From: a virus
Virus record (IMG/VR): IMGVR_UViG_3300045947_000044
Location: 1-47,974 of that record
Direction: 5' to 3' (one strand)
Length of the DNA: 47,974 bases
In this document: piece by piece, positions 38,597 to 46,466 of the stretch
Numbering within the stretch: position 1 is the stretch's first letter
How the letters are laid out: each line of letters opens with the position of its first letter
Translations under genes and position numbers: made by a program
The notes under the pieces: model-generated
Told to the model about the DNA's origin: nothing
Databases searched by the model: none
The model's input: the letters and a program-made list of their open reading frames with translations, nothing else

Positions 38597-39433
38597 ATGG
38601 CGCGGCCCGGTCTCACGGCGCATCGGAAGTTCAAGCGGCTCTCACGGGCGCTCGGCTCGCCGATGCTCGCGCGGGGCGCGCTCGAGCTGCTCTGGGATGC
38701 CTGTTACGAACACGGCGACGAGTACGTCGGAACGGCGGACGACATCGAGGCGACGGTCGGATGGACGGGCGAGCCTGGCGCACTGGCGCGGGCGCTCATC
38801 GATTGCGGGCAACCGGAAGGCCGAGGGTTCATCGAACCCGTGCCGGACGGTGTCGGCGGCTATCGCGTCCATGACCTGTGGCATCACGCGCCCGACTACG
38901 TCGCGAAGCGGCGAAAGCGCGAGCTGGAGCGGATCGCGAAAGTCGGCCCGGCGCCGAACGGCGGACAGTGTCCGCCGAGTTCGGACCGGCAGGACGGAGA
39001 TCGCCGCACTCCCTCACCCTCTCCCGCTCCCTCACCCTCTCCCGGGAAGAGCGTCAGCTCGGCGCCGCCAGCGGCGCGCGAGCCGGACGACTCGCCGGTG
39101 CTCCTGGAGTTCCCCACGATCGGACCGGACGGTCAGACCTGGTGTCTGCGCCGTCGGCAGGTCGACGAGTGGAAGGGACACTTCCCGGGGCTCGACGTGA
39201 TGGGGGAAATGCGGAAGGCGCTGGTCTGGGTGACGGGCAAGTCGGGGCGCCGGAAGACGGCGCGCGGGATGACGCGGTTTCTGAGCGACTGGCTGATCCG
39301 GGCCGTCGACCGGCCGGGACGGTCCGCGTACGCCTCGGGACGGTCGCGGCCCGATGTCGTGTATCCGCAGGCCGTCGACGCGGCGCCGCTCGTCGACGAG
39401 GCCTGGGTGCGACGGAAGGATCGGGCGTCGTGA
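38597..39433 (+). CDS. Replication initiator (lambda O-like)
   Basis: 278 aa from ATG 38597. Residues 1-105 resemble phage replication-protein N-termini: MLARGALELLWDACYEHGDE, DDIEATVGWTGEPGALARAL and HDLWHHAPDYVAKRRKRELE. A Ser-Pro linker (PSPSPAPSPSPGK) is encoded by an 18-bp tandem DNA repeat. The C-terminal part (VWVTGKSGRRKTARGMTRFL, DWLIRAVDRPG) is like segments that contact DnaC/helicase loaders. Lambda's origin lies inside O, so the repeat is a candidate origin. No helicase gene was found, so host helicase is probably used. Confidence 0.75.
   Translation: MARPGLTAHRKFKRLSRALGSPMLARGALELLWDACYEHGDEYVGTADDIEATVGWTGEPGALARALIDCGQPEGRGFIEPVPDGVGGYRVHDLWHHAPDYVAKRRKRELERIAKVGPAPNGGQCPPSSDRQDGDRRTPSPSPAPSPSPGKSVSSAPPAAREPDDSPVLLEFPTIGPDGQTWCLRRRQVDEWKGHFPGLDVMGEMRKALVWVTGKSGRRKTARGMTRFLSDWLIRAVDRPGRSAYASGRSRPDVVYPQAVDAAPLVDEAWVRRKDRAS
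39009..39044. repeat. Two 18-bp tandem repeats in the initiator gene (possible origin iterons)
   Basis: CTCCCTCACCCTCTCCCG occurs twice in perfect tandem at 39009-39026 and 39027-39044, within the linker region of the O-like gene. It is polypyrimidine on the plus strand. In lambda, iterons in O form the origin. Only two copies are seen, fewer than in lambda, and the repeat also explains the Ser-Pro peptide, so the assignment is tentative. Confidence 0.45.
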
Positions 39434-39720
39434 AGGTCTGGAAGCTCGCGACGGCGCCGCTCACGTGCGGACGGTGCGAGGGACATCAGACGATCCGTCC
39501 GGGCGACCCGTACCTCGAGGTGTCCGGGCAGGGTGACACGTCCGATCGCTGGGTGTTGCGACGGTGTCGCGATCACGCCGGGTCGCCGCCGCCGGCGGTC
39601 ATCGAGGCGCCGCCGCCGCGGAAGGCTCGCACGGTCCATGGGTTCACTGGGACGCACGACCTCGCGGCGACGGCCGTGCGGGATTACAAGCTCGAGCAGG
39701 CCGGCGATACGGGGGAGTGA
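39430..39720 (+). CDS. Small Cys-rich protein after the initiator
   Basis: 96 aa, GTG overlapping the initiator stop. TCGRCEGHQTIRPGDPYLEV and LRRCRDHAGSPPP provide C-x2-C, Cys and His for a zinc site. The remainder is Pro/Arg-rich with a short helix. Not recognised. Confidence 0.58.
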   Translation: MKVWKLATAPLTCGRCEGHQTIRPGDPYLEVSGQGDTSDRWVLRRCRDHAGSPPPAVIEAPPPRKARTVHGFTGTHDLAATAVRDYKLEQAGDTGE

Positions 39721-40167
39721 ATGGCTGACGACCTCTACGCGCGGATGTTGACCGACCTCGAGGGGAAGCGCGAGGCGCTGACGGAGCAACTGCGGAAGGT
39801 CGAGTCGCTCATCGTCTCCGTGCGCGAGGTGCTCTGTCTGGGGCCGGAGGCGCCGCCGCGGACGGTCACGATCGCGCGCAAGGTTCCGAAGCCGCGGCGG
39901 GTCTCGATGCTCTCGACGTCGACGGCGGTCAGCCCGCGCGAGGCGGCGATCCTGACGCGGATCGCCGGCGGCACGCGGCAGCTCGACGCGCTCCGGCGAG
40001 CGGTTCCGGTCGCCCGCGGCGCCTCGGCGGCGCAACACGACGCGGCGACGAGGAACACGCTCTCGCGGCTCCGGATCAAGGGGTGTGTTGTGCCATCGGA
40101 GCACGGCTGGACGCTCACGGACAAGGGGCGCAGTGCAGTCGGCACGCCGACGAAGGAGGCGCCCTGA
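39721..40167 (+). CDS. Coiled-coil plus winged-helix protein
   Basis: 148 aa. A coiled-coil N-terminus (RMLTDLEGKREALTEQLRKV), a basic linker, then a winged helix (SPREAAILTRIAGGTRQLDA; RNTLSRLRIKGCVVPSEHGW). This layout suits a dimeric DNA-binding regulator. Directly abuts the previous stop. Target unknown. Confidence 0.65.
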   Translation: MADDLYARMLTDLEGKREALTEQLRKVESLIVSVREVLCLGPEAPPRTVTIARKVPKPRRVSMLSTSTAVSPREAAILTRIAGGTRQLDALRRAVPVARGASAAQHDAATRNTLSRLRIKGCVVPSEHGWTLTDKGRSAVGTPTKEAP

Positions 40168-40285
40168 CGCCGCAGGCGAGGCGCTCGAGACCGTCTGGAA
40201 CGGGGCGATCGGGCGACGGGTGCCGCTCACGGAAGGGCGCGGGCTGGGTTCTTCGCTCGGGTCCGTGCATCAGGTCCGGATGTGA
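40133..40285 (+). CDS. 50-aa small protein
   Basis: GTG 40133 with AGGGG just upstream; it overlaps the preceding gene by 35 bases. The coding signal is strongest from ALETVWNGAIGRRVPLTEGR onward (GC-rich third positions). The Arg-rich first residues are less certain. It overlaps the next start (ATGTGA). I recall similar short proteins near replication genes but not their function. Confidence 0.45.
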   Translation: MQSARRRRRRPDAAGEALETVWNGAIGRRVPLTEGRGLGSSLGSVHQVRM

Positions 40286-40509
40286 CGCAGCGGCGTCTCT
40301 TCGCGGCGGACCTGGGCGAGGGGCTCGTCTGCGCGTTCGGCACGGCCTGGAGCGACCATCAGACGGCGGTCGGCTGCGCCCAGTGCGATCGGGCCGTCGC
40401 CGAGGCGATTGCGCGGTTCCAGGCCTCTGTGCGGCGAGGGGATTACATGGCGACAGGTCATAAGGTCGCGCGGCCCCGGTGGGACGGGCGGGATCCGGAT
40501 CCGCTGTAG
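40282..40509 (+). CDS. Small Cys-containing protein
   Basis: 75 aa, GTG overlapping the previous stop. RLFAADLGEGLVCAFGTAWS, then CAQCDRAVAEAIARFQASV and a basic tail. Two Cys two residues apart (CAQC) plus one upstream. Function unknown. Confidence 0.55.
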   Translation: MTQRRLFAADLGEGLVCAFGTAWSDHQTAVGCAQCDRAVAEAIARFQASVRRGDYMATGHKVARPRWDGRDPDPL

Positions 40510-40543
40510 AGGGCGCAGGACGGGAGAGAAGGAGCGATCAGGC

Positions 40544-41101
40544 ATGGAGGACACGATCCTGATGGACGAGCAGATCCGGGCGATCCGGGAGCGGGTAGCG
40601 AATGCCACGCCTGGGCCGTGGATTTACTTTGCCGGGTCGCGATCCGTTGTCGTGCAAGCCGACTTCGCTCAGTCCGTCGCGACGGTCAGTGCGGGCGATA
40701 GGAGATTTGTCTCGAATGAGGCGCGAGCGGCGCACCAAAGTGGTAATGGTGAGTTCATCGCCCATGCCCGCACGGACGTTGCCCTGCTGCTCTCGACGCT
40801 CGACGCCGCGCAGGCGCGAGCCGACGAAGTCAGGGCTGAGTTGATCGGCGTTGATGACGGCACGGTGAGCACGCGTGAACTGGCCCGACGCATGCGAAGC
40901 CGCGCGTATGCCGCGGAGGCCAAGGTCGCGGATCTCTCCCGGCAACTGGACGCGCTGAGAGCCGAGAAGCTGGAAGCCTCGGCGGCGGGCTTGCGTCGGC
41001 TGCTGGCAGACAGTCAGGCGAAGGTCGCGGACCTCGAAGCGCGGGCGGCTCGATACGAGAACGCGCAGTGCGTCACCTGCGGGCTGCGGGAAGCACCTTG
41101 A
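40544..41101 (+). CDS. Ead/Ea22-like protein
   Basis: 185 aa from ATG 40544 (GAGAGAAGGAG upstream). IRERVANATPGPWIYFAGSR with NGEFIAHARTDVALLLSTLD is the pattern of the Ea22-like family, accessory proteins of early phage regions. A coiled coil (AAEAKVADLSRQLDALRAEK) follows, ending in CVTCG. Third-position GC is lower here than in the late genes, suggesting a different origin for 40544-42000. Confidence 0.7.
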   Translation: MEDTILMDEQIRAIRERVANATPGPWIYFAGSRSVVVQADFAQSVATVSAGDRRFVSNEARAAHQSGNGEFIAHARTDVALLLSTLDAAQARADEVRAELIGVDDGTVSTRELARRMRSRAYAAEAKVADLSRQLDALRAEKLEASAAGLRRLLADSQAKVADLEARAARYENAQCVTCGLREAP

Positions 41102-41135
41102 TGCGCTGACCGCAGGCGACCGGGAGGGTAAGTAG

Positions 41136-41312
41136 ATGCCGACGTATGACGAATTACTGGATGCTCTCAAGGCTGTTCTGGCGTGTGAGACGCGCCACGA
41201 CGAGCGCGGCCATGCGTATCTGGCGGTCCCGGCGCGGTCGGTATTCGATCTGGCTGCGAGCATTTCGTGCCTCGTGAAAGCGGCTGAAGCGGAGAGGACG
41301 GCCCAGCGATGA
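41136..41312 (+). CDS. 58-aa helical protein
   Basis: ATG 41136 after GGGAGGGTAAGTAG. It encodes PTYDELLDALKAVLACETRH and LAVPARSVFDLAASISCLVK, a predicted helical protein, and ends overlapping the next start (ATGA). The ribosome site and coupling support it. Function unknown. Confidence 0.6.
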   Translation: MPTYDELLDALKAVLACETRHDERGHAYLAVPARSVFDLAASISCLVKAAEAERTAQR

Positions 41313-41587
41313 GCGAGCGAGAGCAGGAGCCGCACGAGGACGCAGGCAGGGAAGGAGTAGCACGCATGGCGAAATGGTTTTGGTCGCTGCGTCGGCATCG
41401 CTGGGGTCTGTGGACGATTCACAAGCGCGACAATGAGGGGCTCGCGAGAGCGTTTACTGGAGAGGTGTCGTGGGTCCAGCGTAGGCGCTGTGAGGATTGC
41501 GGCTTGATACAGGAAGTCTCGCTAGATCCGCAGTATCAAGACGTGGCGTGTTGGGCCTCCCGCGGTGATCAGGAGCAGGGAGAATAA
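41309..41587 (+). CDS. Small protein with C-x2-C
   Basis: 92 aa from ATG 41309; an alternative ATG at 41366 has GGAAGGAG upstream and starts MAKWFWSLRRHRWGLWTIHK, which looks more protein-like. RRCEDCGLIQEVS gives a zinc-knuckle half. The end GDQEQGE is encoded by bases repeated after the next gene. Stop overlaps the next ATG (TAATG). Confidence 0.55.
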   Translation: MSEREQEPHEDAGREGVARMAKWFWSLRRHRWGLWTIHKRDNEGLARAFTGEVSWVQRRRCEDCGLIQEVSLDPQYQDVACWASRGDQEQGE

Positions 41588-41754
41588 TGACAGACCAAGG
41601 CGCGCGCAAACTCGTCTCGTGGATGTGGTTCGCGTCGTTGATTGGCATCGCCGGGGCTTATGGTCTCGGCGCGGCTTCGCTGGCGCTCTTTGTCGCGTTG
41701 ACGTTGGACGAGCTAGTCGAAGACTTTAGGCGCGGCGATCAGGAGCAGGCATGA
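41587..41754 (+). CDS. 55-aa membrane protein
   Basis: ATG 41587 overlaps the upstream TAA. KLVSWMWFASLIGIAGAYGL and AASLALFVALTL form a membrane hairpin, with an acidic end (DELVEDFRRGDQEQA). It overlaps the next ATG. Location near the end of the early operon. Function unknown. Confidence 0.58.
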   Translation: MTDQGARKLVSWMWFASLIGIAGAYGLGAASLALFVALTLDELVEDFRRGDQEQA

Positions 41755-41969
41755 GCGAACCGCGCTGGATGACGCCACAAGAAGTGGCCGTCATGGCTGG
41801 GTTCTCAGACAGTTTCATCCGGGCCGAGATCAAGGCCGGTGAATTGCCGGCGGTGTTAGTGCGGTCACAGTCCAAGCCGCGGCAGCGGGGCCGGTGGCGT
41901 ATCGCTCGAGCGGACGCTGTGGCGTATGTCCAGCGTCTCGGTGTCCAGCACCACACACAGCGCACATAG
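41751..41969 (+). CDS. Second HTH_17 / excisionase-like protein
   Basis: 72 aa. MTPQEVAVMAGFSDSFIRAE, IKAGELPAVLVRS and GRWRIARADAVAYVQRLG match the MerR-like HTH of excisionases. It is the last gene before a probable terminator. Either this or the protein at 30432 may be Xis; the other may regulate transcription. Confidence 0.68.
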   Translation: MSEPRWMTPQEVAVMAGFSDSFIRAEIKAGELPAVLVRSQSKPRQRGRWRIARADAVAYVQRLGVQHHTQRT

Positions 41970-41974
41970 CGCAC

Positions 41975-41998
41975 AGACGGCGCAACCCACTGCCGTCT
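41975..41998 (+). terminator. Possible terminator at the end of the early operon
   Basis: AGACGGC (41975-41981) and GCCGTCT (41992-41998) pair perfectly around ten bases, directly after the HTH gene. GACTGACTCTCTTTCAT follows, only moderately T-rich. It separates the early genes from the adsorption cassette. Confidence 0.4.
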
Positions 41999-42027
41999 AG
42001 ACTGACTCTCTTTCATACTGCCAGTTA

Positions 42028-42342
42028 GTGAAAACCCGCGAGTTGGGCCGTGCGGATCTCGCCCAGTTGGCGGCGATCTATGTGGCGCTCCCACTGGCGC
42101 GACGTGACGCCTGGCTGTCGAGGCTGACGCCGGAGGTGCGGATCCGCATTGCCAGCCGAGCCCGGCACGGGGTGACGTACACCGGATCCGGCCAGCAGAC
42201 GGCCGAGGCGTATCTGGCCCCGATCCATCAGGGGGCAGTGCGGGCAGCCGCGACACGGCGAGCGCGTCTGACGCAGGCCGATCGGGCGCGGGAGATTGAC
42301 GACGCCATGGCCGCCAAACTGAACGAAAGGAAACACGCGTGA
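42028..42342 (+). CDS. First gene of the adsorption cassette
   Basis: 104 aa, GTG start. Helical and basic (ADLAQLAAIYVALPLARRDA, VRAAATRRARLTQADRAREI). It is coupled to the next gene (GTGA). Its role could be regulatory or assembly-related. Unrecognised. Confidence 0.55.
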   Translation: MKTRELGRADLAQLAAIYVALPLARRDAWLSRLTPEVRIRIASRARHGVTYTGSGQQTAEAYLAPIHQGAVRAAATRRARLTQADRAREIDDAMAAKLNERKHA

Positions 42343-42821
42343 AGAAGTACTACGCTCTGGTGAGTCTGTGTCTGCTCCTGCCTGTGGTGGCGTCGGCGCA
42401 GACGTCCATTGACGCGGGCAAGGCGTTCAAAGTCATGCTGACGCACGACGGCGTGAACGCCTCCGAGTATCAGATCACCCTGGATCCCCCCGGCACGACA
42501 GCCCCGAACATTGTGCAGACGGTGCCAGCCTCGGCTCGAGATACCGCTACGGGGGATGTCACCTTTGACGTGCCGGCGCAGACGTCGGCGGGCAGTTGGA
42601 CGGTCACGGGCTGTGCCCGCAACGTGGATCCGCTGAAGGTGGCCCAGACGGCGACGGCGTGTACCACGGCGCTGGCCTTCTCGGTGGTGATCCCGAAGAT
42701 GCCGAGCCCCACGCTGCCGACGATCCGGATCTCGGGCACGCTCACCATGGCCAATGGCCAGGTGCAGCCGTTCACGGCCACGGTGGACGCTATCACGCTG
42801 GCGCTGCCGGCGGTGAAGTAA
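42339..42821 (+). CDS. Secreted beta-rich protein in the adsorption cassette
   Basis: 160 aa, GTG overlapping the previous stop. A Sec signal (MKKYYALVSLCLLLPVVASA, cut before QTS) is followed by a beta-sandwich-like body (FKVMLTHDGVNASEYQITLD; SAGSWTVTGCARNVDPLKVA) of Ig-like appearance with two Cys. As a putative structural-module protein it should not need export, so it may act in the periplasm or at the cell surface instead. Not recognised. Confidence 0.65.
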   Translation: MKKYYALVSLCLLLPVVASAQTSIDAGKAFKVMLTHDGVNASEYQITLDPPGTTAPNIVQTVPASARDTATGDVTFDVPAQTSAGSWTVTGCARNVDPLKVAQTATACTTALAFSVVIPKMPSPTLPTIRISGTLTMANGQVQPFTATVDAITLALPAVK

Positions 42822-43370
42822 GTGCGCCACGCTCACCGAACCCTGCTCGTTCTCGCGCTCGCCCTGCTGGTGCTGGCCCCGCTCCATGCGCGTGGCGTCG
42901 TGCTCTCCACGGCCCAGCGCAACGCGCTCAAGGCTGACATTCTCGCCAACTCCGACGCGCTGGCGATCTACACCGTCGGCAACCTCGAGGCTTTAGCGGC
43001 GCTCTACAACGCCAATGCCTCGCCGGCCTTCACGGTCTGGAAGTCCAACGTCAGCATCAATGCCGTCGGGAAAGCCTTCAACGGCTCCGAGCTCGCCGGC
43101 CTGACGTCGGCCAACCAGACACGGCTGCAAACCATCGCGTTGTATCTGCAGGACGGCGTGAACCCGTCCATTGCCAGCAACCGCGCGTTCTTCGATGACG
43201 TGTTCAGCGGGGCGAGTGGCGCCAACACGCGGGCGGCGCTGCTGGCGCTCTGGAAGCGGGCCGCGACACGCCTCGAGAAGCTGTTCGCGACGGGCACGGG
43301 TTCAGATGCCTCGCCGGGGCTCTTGGTGGTCGAGGGCTCGATCTCTCCCGATGATCTGATCGGGCTGTAG
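42822..43370 (+). CDS. Phage structural-type protein with signal peptide
   Basis: 182 aa, GTG start directly after the previous TAA. A signal-like N-terminus (TLLVLALALLVLAPLHARGV) is joined to a body I recognise from phage tail-region proteins: LSTAQRNALKADILANSDAL, FTVWKSNVSINAVGKAFNGS, then RAALLALWKRAATRLEKLFA and TGTGSDASPGLLVVEG. Such proteins normally have no signal. Family function is not established. The fusion with a leader is notable. Confidence 0.65.
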   Translation: MRHAHRTLLVLALALLVLAPLHARGVVLSTAQRNALKADILANSDALAIYTVGNLEALAALYNANASPAFTVWKSNVSINAVGKAFNGSELAGLTSANQTRLQTIALYLQDGVNPSIASNRAFFDDVFSGASGANTRAALLALWKRAATRLEKLFATGTGSDASPGLLVVEGSISPDDLIGL

Positions 43371-43374
43371 ACGA

Positions 43375-43857
43375 ATGGCCGACTATCCCACCAAGCAATT
43401 CGTCGGCTCGGCGGTCACGGTCATCAGCACCAGCACGGACATTGCCTCCGGCAACTTCTCTGGTGCGCCGGCCTCGACGTTCTCCAACGACGATGCGACC
43501 TACCCGAACGCGCCCTATGCCAATGCAATGGCGGAGTTCCCGGATTGGGCGGCGGCTCCCGTCGCGGGCACAGTGGTCGAGCTCTGGGGGCTGCTGAAGG
43601 ACACCGACGGGACGGACGACGACACGGACGCCCCGTCAGGCTCGGCGCCCGGTGGCGCGCGGTATTTCGGATCCTGGGTGATTGCGGCGGCCGACGCCCT
43701 CCAGCGTCGGACGATCGTGATCTCGCTGGCGGGGATCGGCAACGGCATCGACGTCGATTTCTACATCCGCAACGGCACGGCCCAGAACATGAACAACGAC
43801 GGCGGCACCAGTGCGGTTGTGAAGATCACGCCCTGGACCTACGGGATCACGGTGTAA
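43375..43857 (+). CDS. Putative virion structural protein
   Basis: 160 aa. Beta-rich: KQFVGSAVTVISTSTDIASG, AAPVAGTVVELWGLLKDTDG, DVDFYIRNGTAQNMNNDGGT. Asp/Gly-rich turns suggest a lectin-like or tail-tip fold. It precedes the LamG-like gene with no gap. Function inferred from context. Confidence 0.6.
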   Translation: MADYPTKQFVGSAVTVISTSTDIASGNFSGAPASTFSNDDATYPNAPYANAMAEFPDWAAAPVAGTVVELWGLLKDTDGTDDDTDAPSGSAPGGARYFGSWVIAAADALQRRTIVISLAGIGNGIDVDFYIRNGTAQNMNNDGGTSAVVKITPWTYGITV

Positions 43858-44718
43858 ATGGCGGTTATCTCTGTTCCATTCGTCCCACAGGTGACGCCCC
43901 TTCGGCCGGCGCAGCCGTCTGCTGGGGTGAAGCTGGAGGCGCAGTGGCACGACGTCTGGGATCAGACGCGCGGGCTGCTGTTCTACTGGAACGATCCGAT
44001 CGCCTCAGTGAACCAGATCCGGCCGCTGACGCAACTCCCTCGGCTCGCGAGCACGGTCACGAACGGCACGCAGTTCGGTCTCGGGCTGAACTGCACGGCC
44101 AACAACCGGGGCGCTCGCGTGGCCTCGCCGGCGTATCTCAACGGCCTGCTCCCGGTGTCCTTGATGGCGGTCTGGTGGCAGGTGGCGGCGCCGGCCAACT
44201 CGTCAGAAATCTTCTGTGTCACGTACACGAACACGGACACGACGCCGTTCATGCAATACAAGATCGGCTACACCAACACGGGCGTCTACGACGGCGGATG
44301 GAATGACGGCGCGACTCTGCGGCACGTCACGGGCTCCGGAGCCCCCGCGAACACCCGGCTGCATGTGGGCGTGTTCACGATCGTCAACGGGGCACAGTTC
44401 CTGTACCTCGACGGCGTGCAGGCGGCGTCGGACACTCGAGCGGCGAGCGCCGCCATTTCTGTGACGCCGCAGATCGGGATCGGCTGTGCGTCGTCGGACA
44501 TCACCACGCGCAATCCAGGCTGTCATGTGCTCGAGGCGCGGATTTACAACCGGGCGCTGACGGCGTTTGAGGCGCGCGAGTACTCGCGGCGGTGGGCTGA
44601 ACTGGCGAACCTGCCGATCCCGGAACTCTCGGTGGCGCTGTCGATCGGCTCTGGAGGGGTCACGTATCCGCGTCTCGAGCGTCGGCACGGGCGCGGCGTG
44701 TTGCGAGGAGCGGCGTAG
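43858..44718 (+). CDS. LamG/concanavalin-like lectin protein, probable receptor-binding
   Basis: 286 aa. The middle 200 residues match LamG-type lectin features: RLHVGVFTIVNGAQFLYLDG (strand with an exposed loop), then CHVLEARIYNRALTAFEARE, a hallmark LamG ending. An N-terminal Pro-rich linker and a C-terminal segment probably attach it to the tail. Likely binds host sugars. Start abuts the previous stop. Confidence 0.72.
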   Translation: MAVISVPFVPQVTPLRPAQPSAGVKLEAQWHDVWDQTRGLLFYWNDPIASVNQIRPLTQLPRLASTVTNGTQFGLGLNCTANNRGARVASPAYLNGLLPVSLMAVWWQVAAPANSSEIFCVTYTNTDTTPFMQYKIGYTNTGVYDGGWNDGATLRHVTGSGAPANTRLHVGVFTIVNGAQFLYLDGVQAASDTRAASAAISVTPQIGIGCASSDITTRNPGCHVLEARIYNRALTAFEAREYSRRWAELANLPIPELSVALSIGSGGVTYPRLERRHGRGVLRGAA

Positions 44719-44721
44719 GCC

Positions 44722-46077
44722 GTGAACTTCCTCAGCAAGTACGGCGTCGCCAGACACATTTACGTGCCGATCGTAAAGCGCGCGGTTGTTGATTTCGCGG
44801 TCGGCGCGGACTGGACCCCTGCCGCTGGGGATTGCAAAATATCCAAGGATGGCGGCGCGGCGGCGAACGTGACGAACCTGCCGACGGCGATCACGATGGG
44901 CAATACGGCGATGTGGGATTTCTCGCTGACCGCCACAGAGATGGAGGCCGCGCAGGTCGTCGTGATGGTCGCGGATTCGGCGACGAAGGTCGTCGAGGAT
45001 CAGTCGTTTCTCATTGAGACGTACGGGAACGCGAGCGGACAGCACGCCGTCGACCTCGACGATGGGGTCCGTGCGGGACTGACGGCGCTCCCAAACGCGG
45101 CCGCAGAAGCCGCCGGCGGGCTCTACACGCGCGGGAGCGGCGCCGGCCAGATCAACCAGCCGGCGAACGGCATGATCGACGCGAACGTCGTGCGGAACGC
45201 GGGATCGGCCATCGTCGCGTCGGGCGGGCGCCAGGAAGTCAACGTCTCCCACTTTGGCGGCAGCGCGGGCACGTTTGCGTCAGGGCGGCCGGAGGTCAAC
45301 ACGACGCATTGGCGCGGGACCGCGGCCCCAGCGGAGCACACGGCCGGCTATCCCATCGTGACGATCAAGGACGGGACTGGAACGGGCGAGCTCGCGACGA
45401 CTTCAGGGGCGATCGACACGGTCACGACCTTGACGAATGCGCCGCCGGACTCGGCGGGCGTGACGACCCTGCTCTCGCGGATCCCGTCGGCGCTCTTCTC
45501 GGGGATCACGTCGCTCGCGCAGTGGCTCGGGCTGCTGGCTGGGAAGCAGGTCGGGAACTCGACGGCGCGCACGGAGATCCGGGCGACTGGCGCTGGGAGC
45601 GGGACGTTCGACGAGACGACCGACTCGCTCGAGGCCACGCGGGACAACATCGGCACGACGGGCGCGGCGCTCTCGCTGGCGAAGGGCGCGCAGATCACGG
45701 GGTTCAATGACCTCTCGGCCGCTCAGGTGAACACGGAAGCGGACACGGCGCTCGCCGACGTGGGCGTGACGACGACGGTCACGGGCCGGATCGACGTGGC
45801 GGTGAGTTCCAGAGCGACGCCGGCTCAGGTGAACGCGGAAGTCCTCGACGTGCTGAACGTGGACACGTTCGCCGAGCCTGGTCAGGAAGCGCCGCCGGCG
45901 ACGACGACGCTCGTGAAAAAAATTGGGTGGTTGTACAAGGCGTTCAGGAACCGAGTCACTCAGGACGCGACCACGATGAAGATTTACGCGGATGACGGGA
46001 CGACCGTCGACGCGAAAGCGACGGTCAGTGATAACGGGACTACGTACGACCGGAACGAGGTCGTTTCAGGGCCATGA
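44722..46077 (+). CDS. Large tail-associated protein
   Basis: 451 aa, GTG start. The N-terminus (FAVGADWTPAAGDCKISKDG, MWDFSLTATEMEAAQVVVMV) is a beta domain common in tail-associated proteins. The middle is a Thr/Ala/Gly stalk. The end (AQVNAEVLDVLNVDTFAEPG, KKIGWLYKAFRNRVTQDATT, MKIYADDGTTVDAKATVSDN) is a pattern I associate with environmental phages. Its place after a lectin gene suggests fibre or tip. Stop overlaps the next ATG. Confidence 0.68.
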   Translation: MNFLSKYGVARHIYVPIVKRAVVDFAVGADWTPAAGDCKISKDGGAAANVTNLPTAITMGNTAMWDFSLTATEMEAAQVVVMVADSATKVVEDQSFLIETYGNASGQHAVDLDDGVRAGLTALPNAAAEAAGGLYTRGSGAGQINQPANGMIDANVVRNAGSAIVASGGRQEVNVSHFGGSAGTFASGRPEVNTTHWRGTAAPAEHTAGYPIVTIKDGTGTGELATTSGAIDTVTTLTNAPPDSAGVTTLLSRIPSALFSGITSLAQWLGLLAGKQVGNSTARTEIRATGAGSGTFDETTDSLEATRDNIGTTGAALSLAKGAQITGFNDLSAAQVNTEADTALADVGVTTTVTGRIDVAVSSRATPAQVNAEVLDVLNVDTFAEPGQEAPPATTTLVKKIGWLYKAFRNRVTQDATTMKIYADDGTTVDAKATVSDNGTTYDRNEVVSGP

Positions 46078-46466
46078 ACCTGGACACGCGATCGAAGCGG
46101 GCGTCGTCGTGCGGGATCCTCCTGGCGTTCCTGCTGCATCCGGTCGCGCCGGACGGGGCGATCGACGCGACCGACCGGCCGCACATTGCCTGGAGTTATT
46201 CGGGTGTGTCGTCGGGGATTACCCCGGCGACCTCGATGCTCGCGGGCGGGATCGTACGGACCCCGATCGTCACGGGCGGGGTCATCACTGGCACGCCGAT
46301 CGCCGGTGGCATCGTGACGCCGCAGCCGACGGCGGGCGGGGTCGTGGCGCAGATGGTCGCGGGGGGCATCGTGACGCCGACACCAGTCGCGGGCGGCATT
46401 GTGACGGGAACACCGATCGCGGGCGGCATCCTGACCCCGACGCCGACGGCAGACGGAGCCTACTGA
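46074..46466 (+). CDS. Repeat-built protein (GGIVTxTP units)
   Basis: 130 aa. After about 58 residues of non-repeat sequence come about seven units of 9-11 residues: AGGIVRTPIV, TGGVITGTPIA, GGIVTPQPTA, GGVVAQMVA, GGIVTPTPVA, GGIVTGTPIA, GGILTPTPTA. Such repeats could form a narrow beta-solenoid or collagen-like fibre. The DNA repeats about every 30 bases, so copy number can change by recombination. Coupled by ATGA and TGATG. Confidence 0.65.
   Translation: MNLDTRSKRASSCGILLAFLLHPVAPDGAIDATDRPHIAWSYSGVSSGITPATSMLAGGIVRTPIVTGGVITGTPIAGGIVTPQPTAGGVVAQMVAGGIVTPTPVAGGIVTGTPIAGGILTPTPTADGAY

Noticed and set aside
40083-40463. Open frame of 126 aa overlapping the 50-aa and 75-aa genes
   Set aside because: Gly/Arg-rich with poor third-position usage compared with the two overlapping, coupled small genes.
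41509-41760. CRISPR-like short repeat arrangement (GATCAGGAGCAGG twice)
   Set aside because: Only two copies, both inside coding ends and lacking regular spacers.
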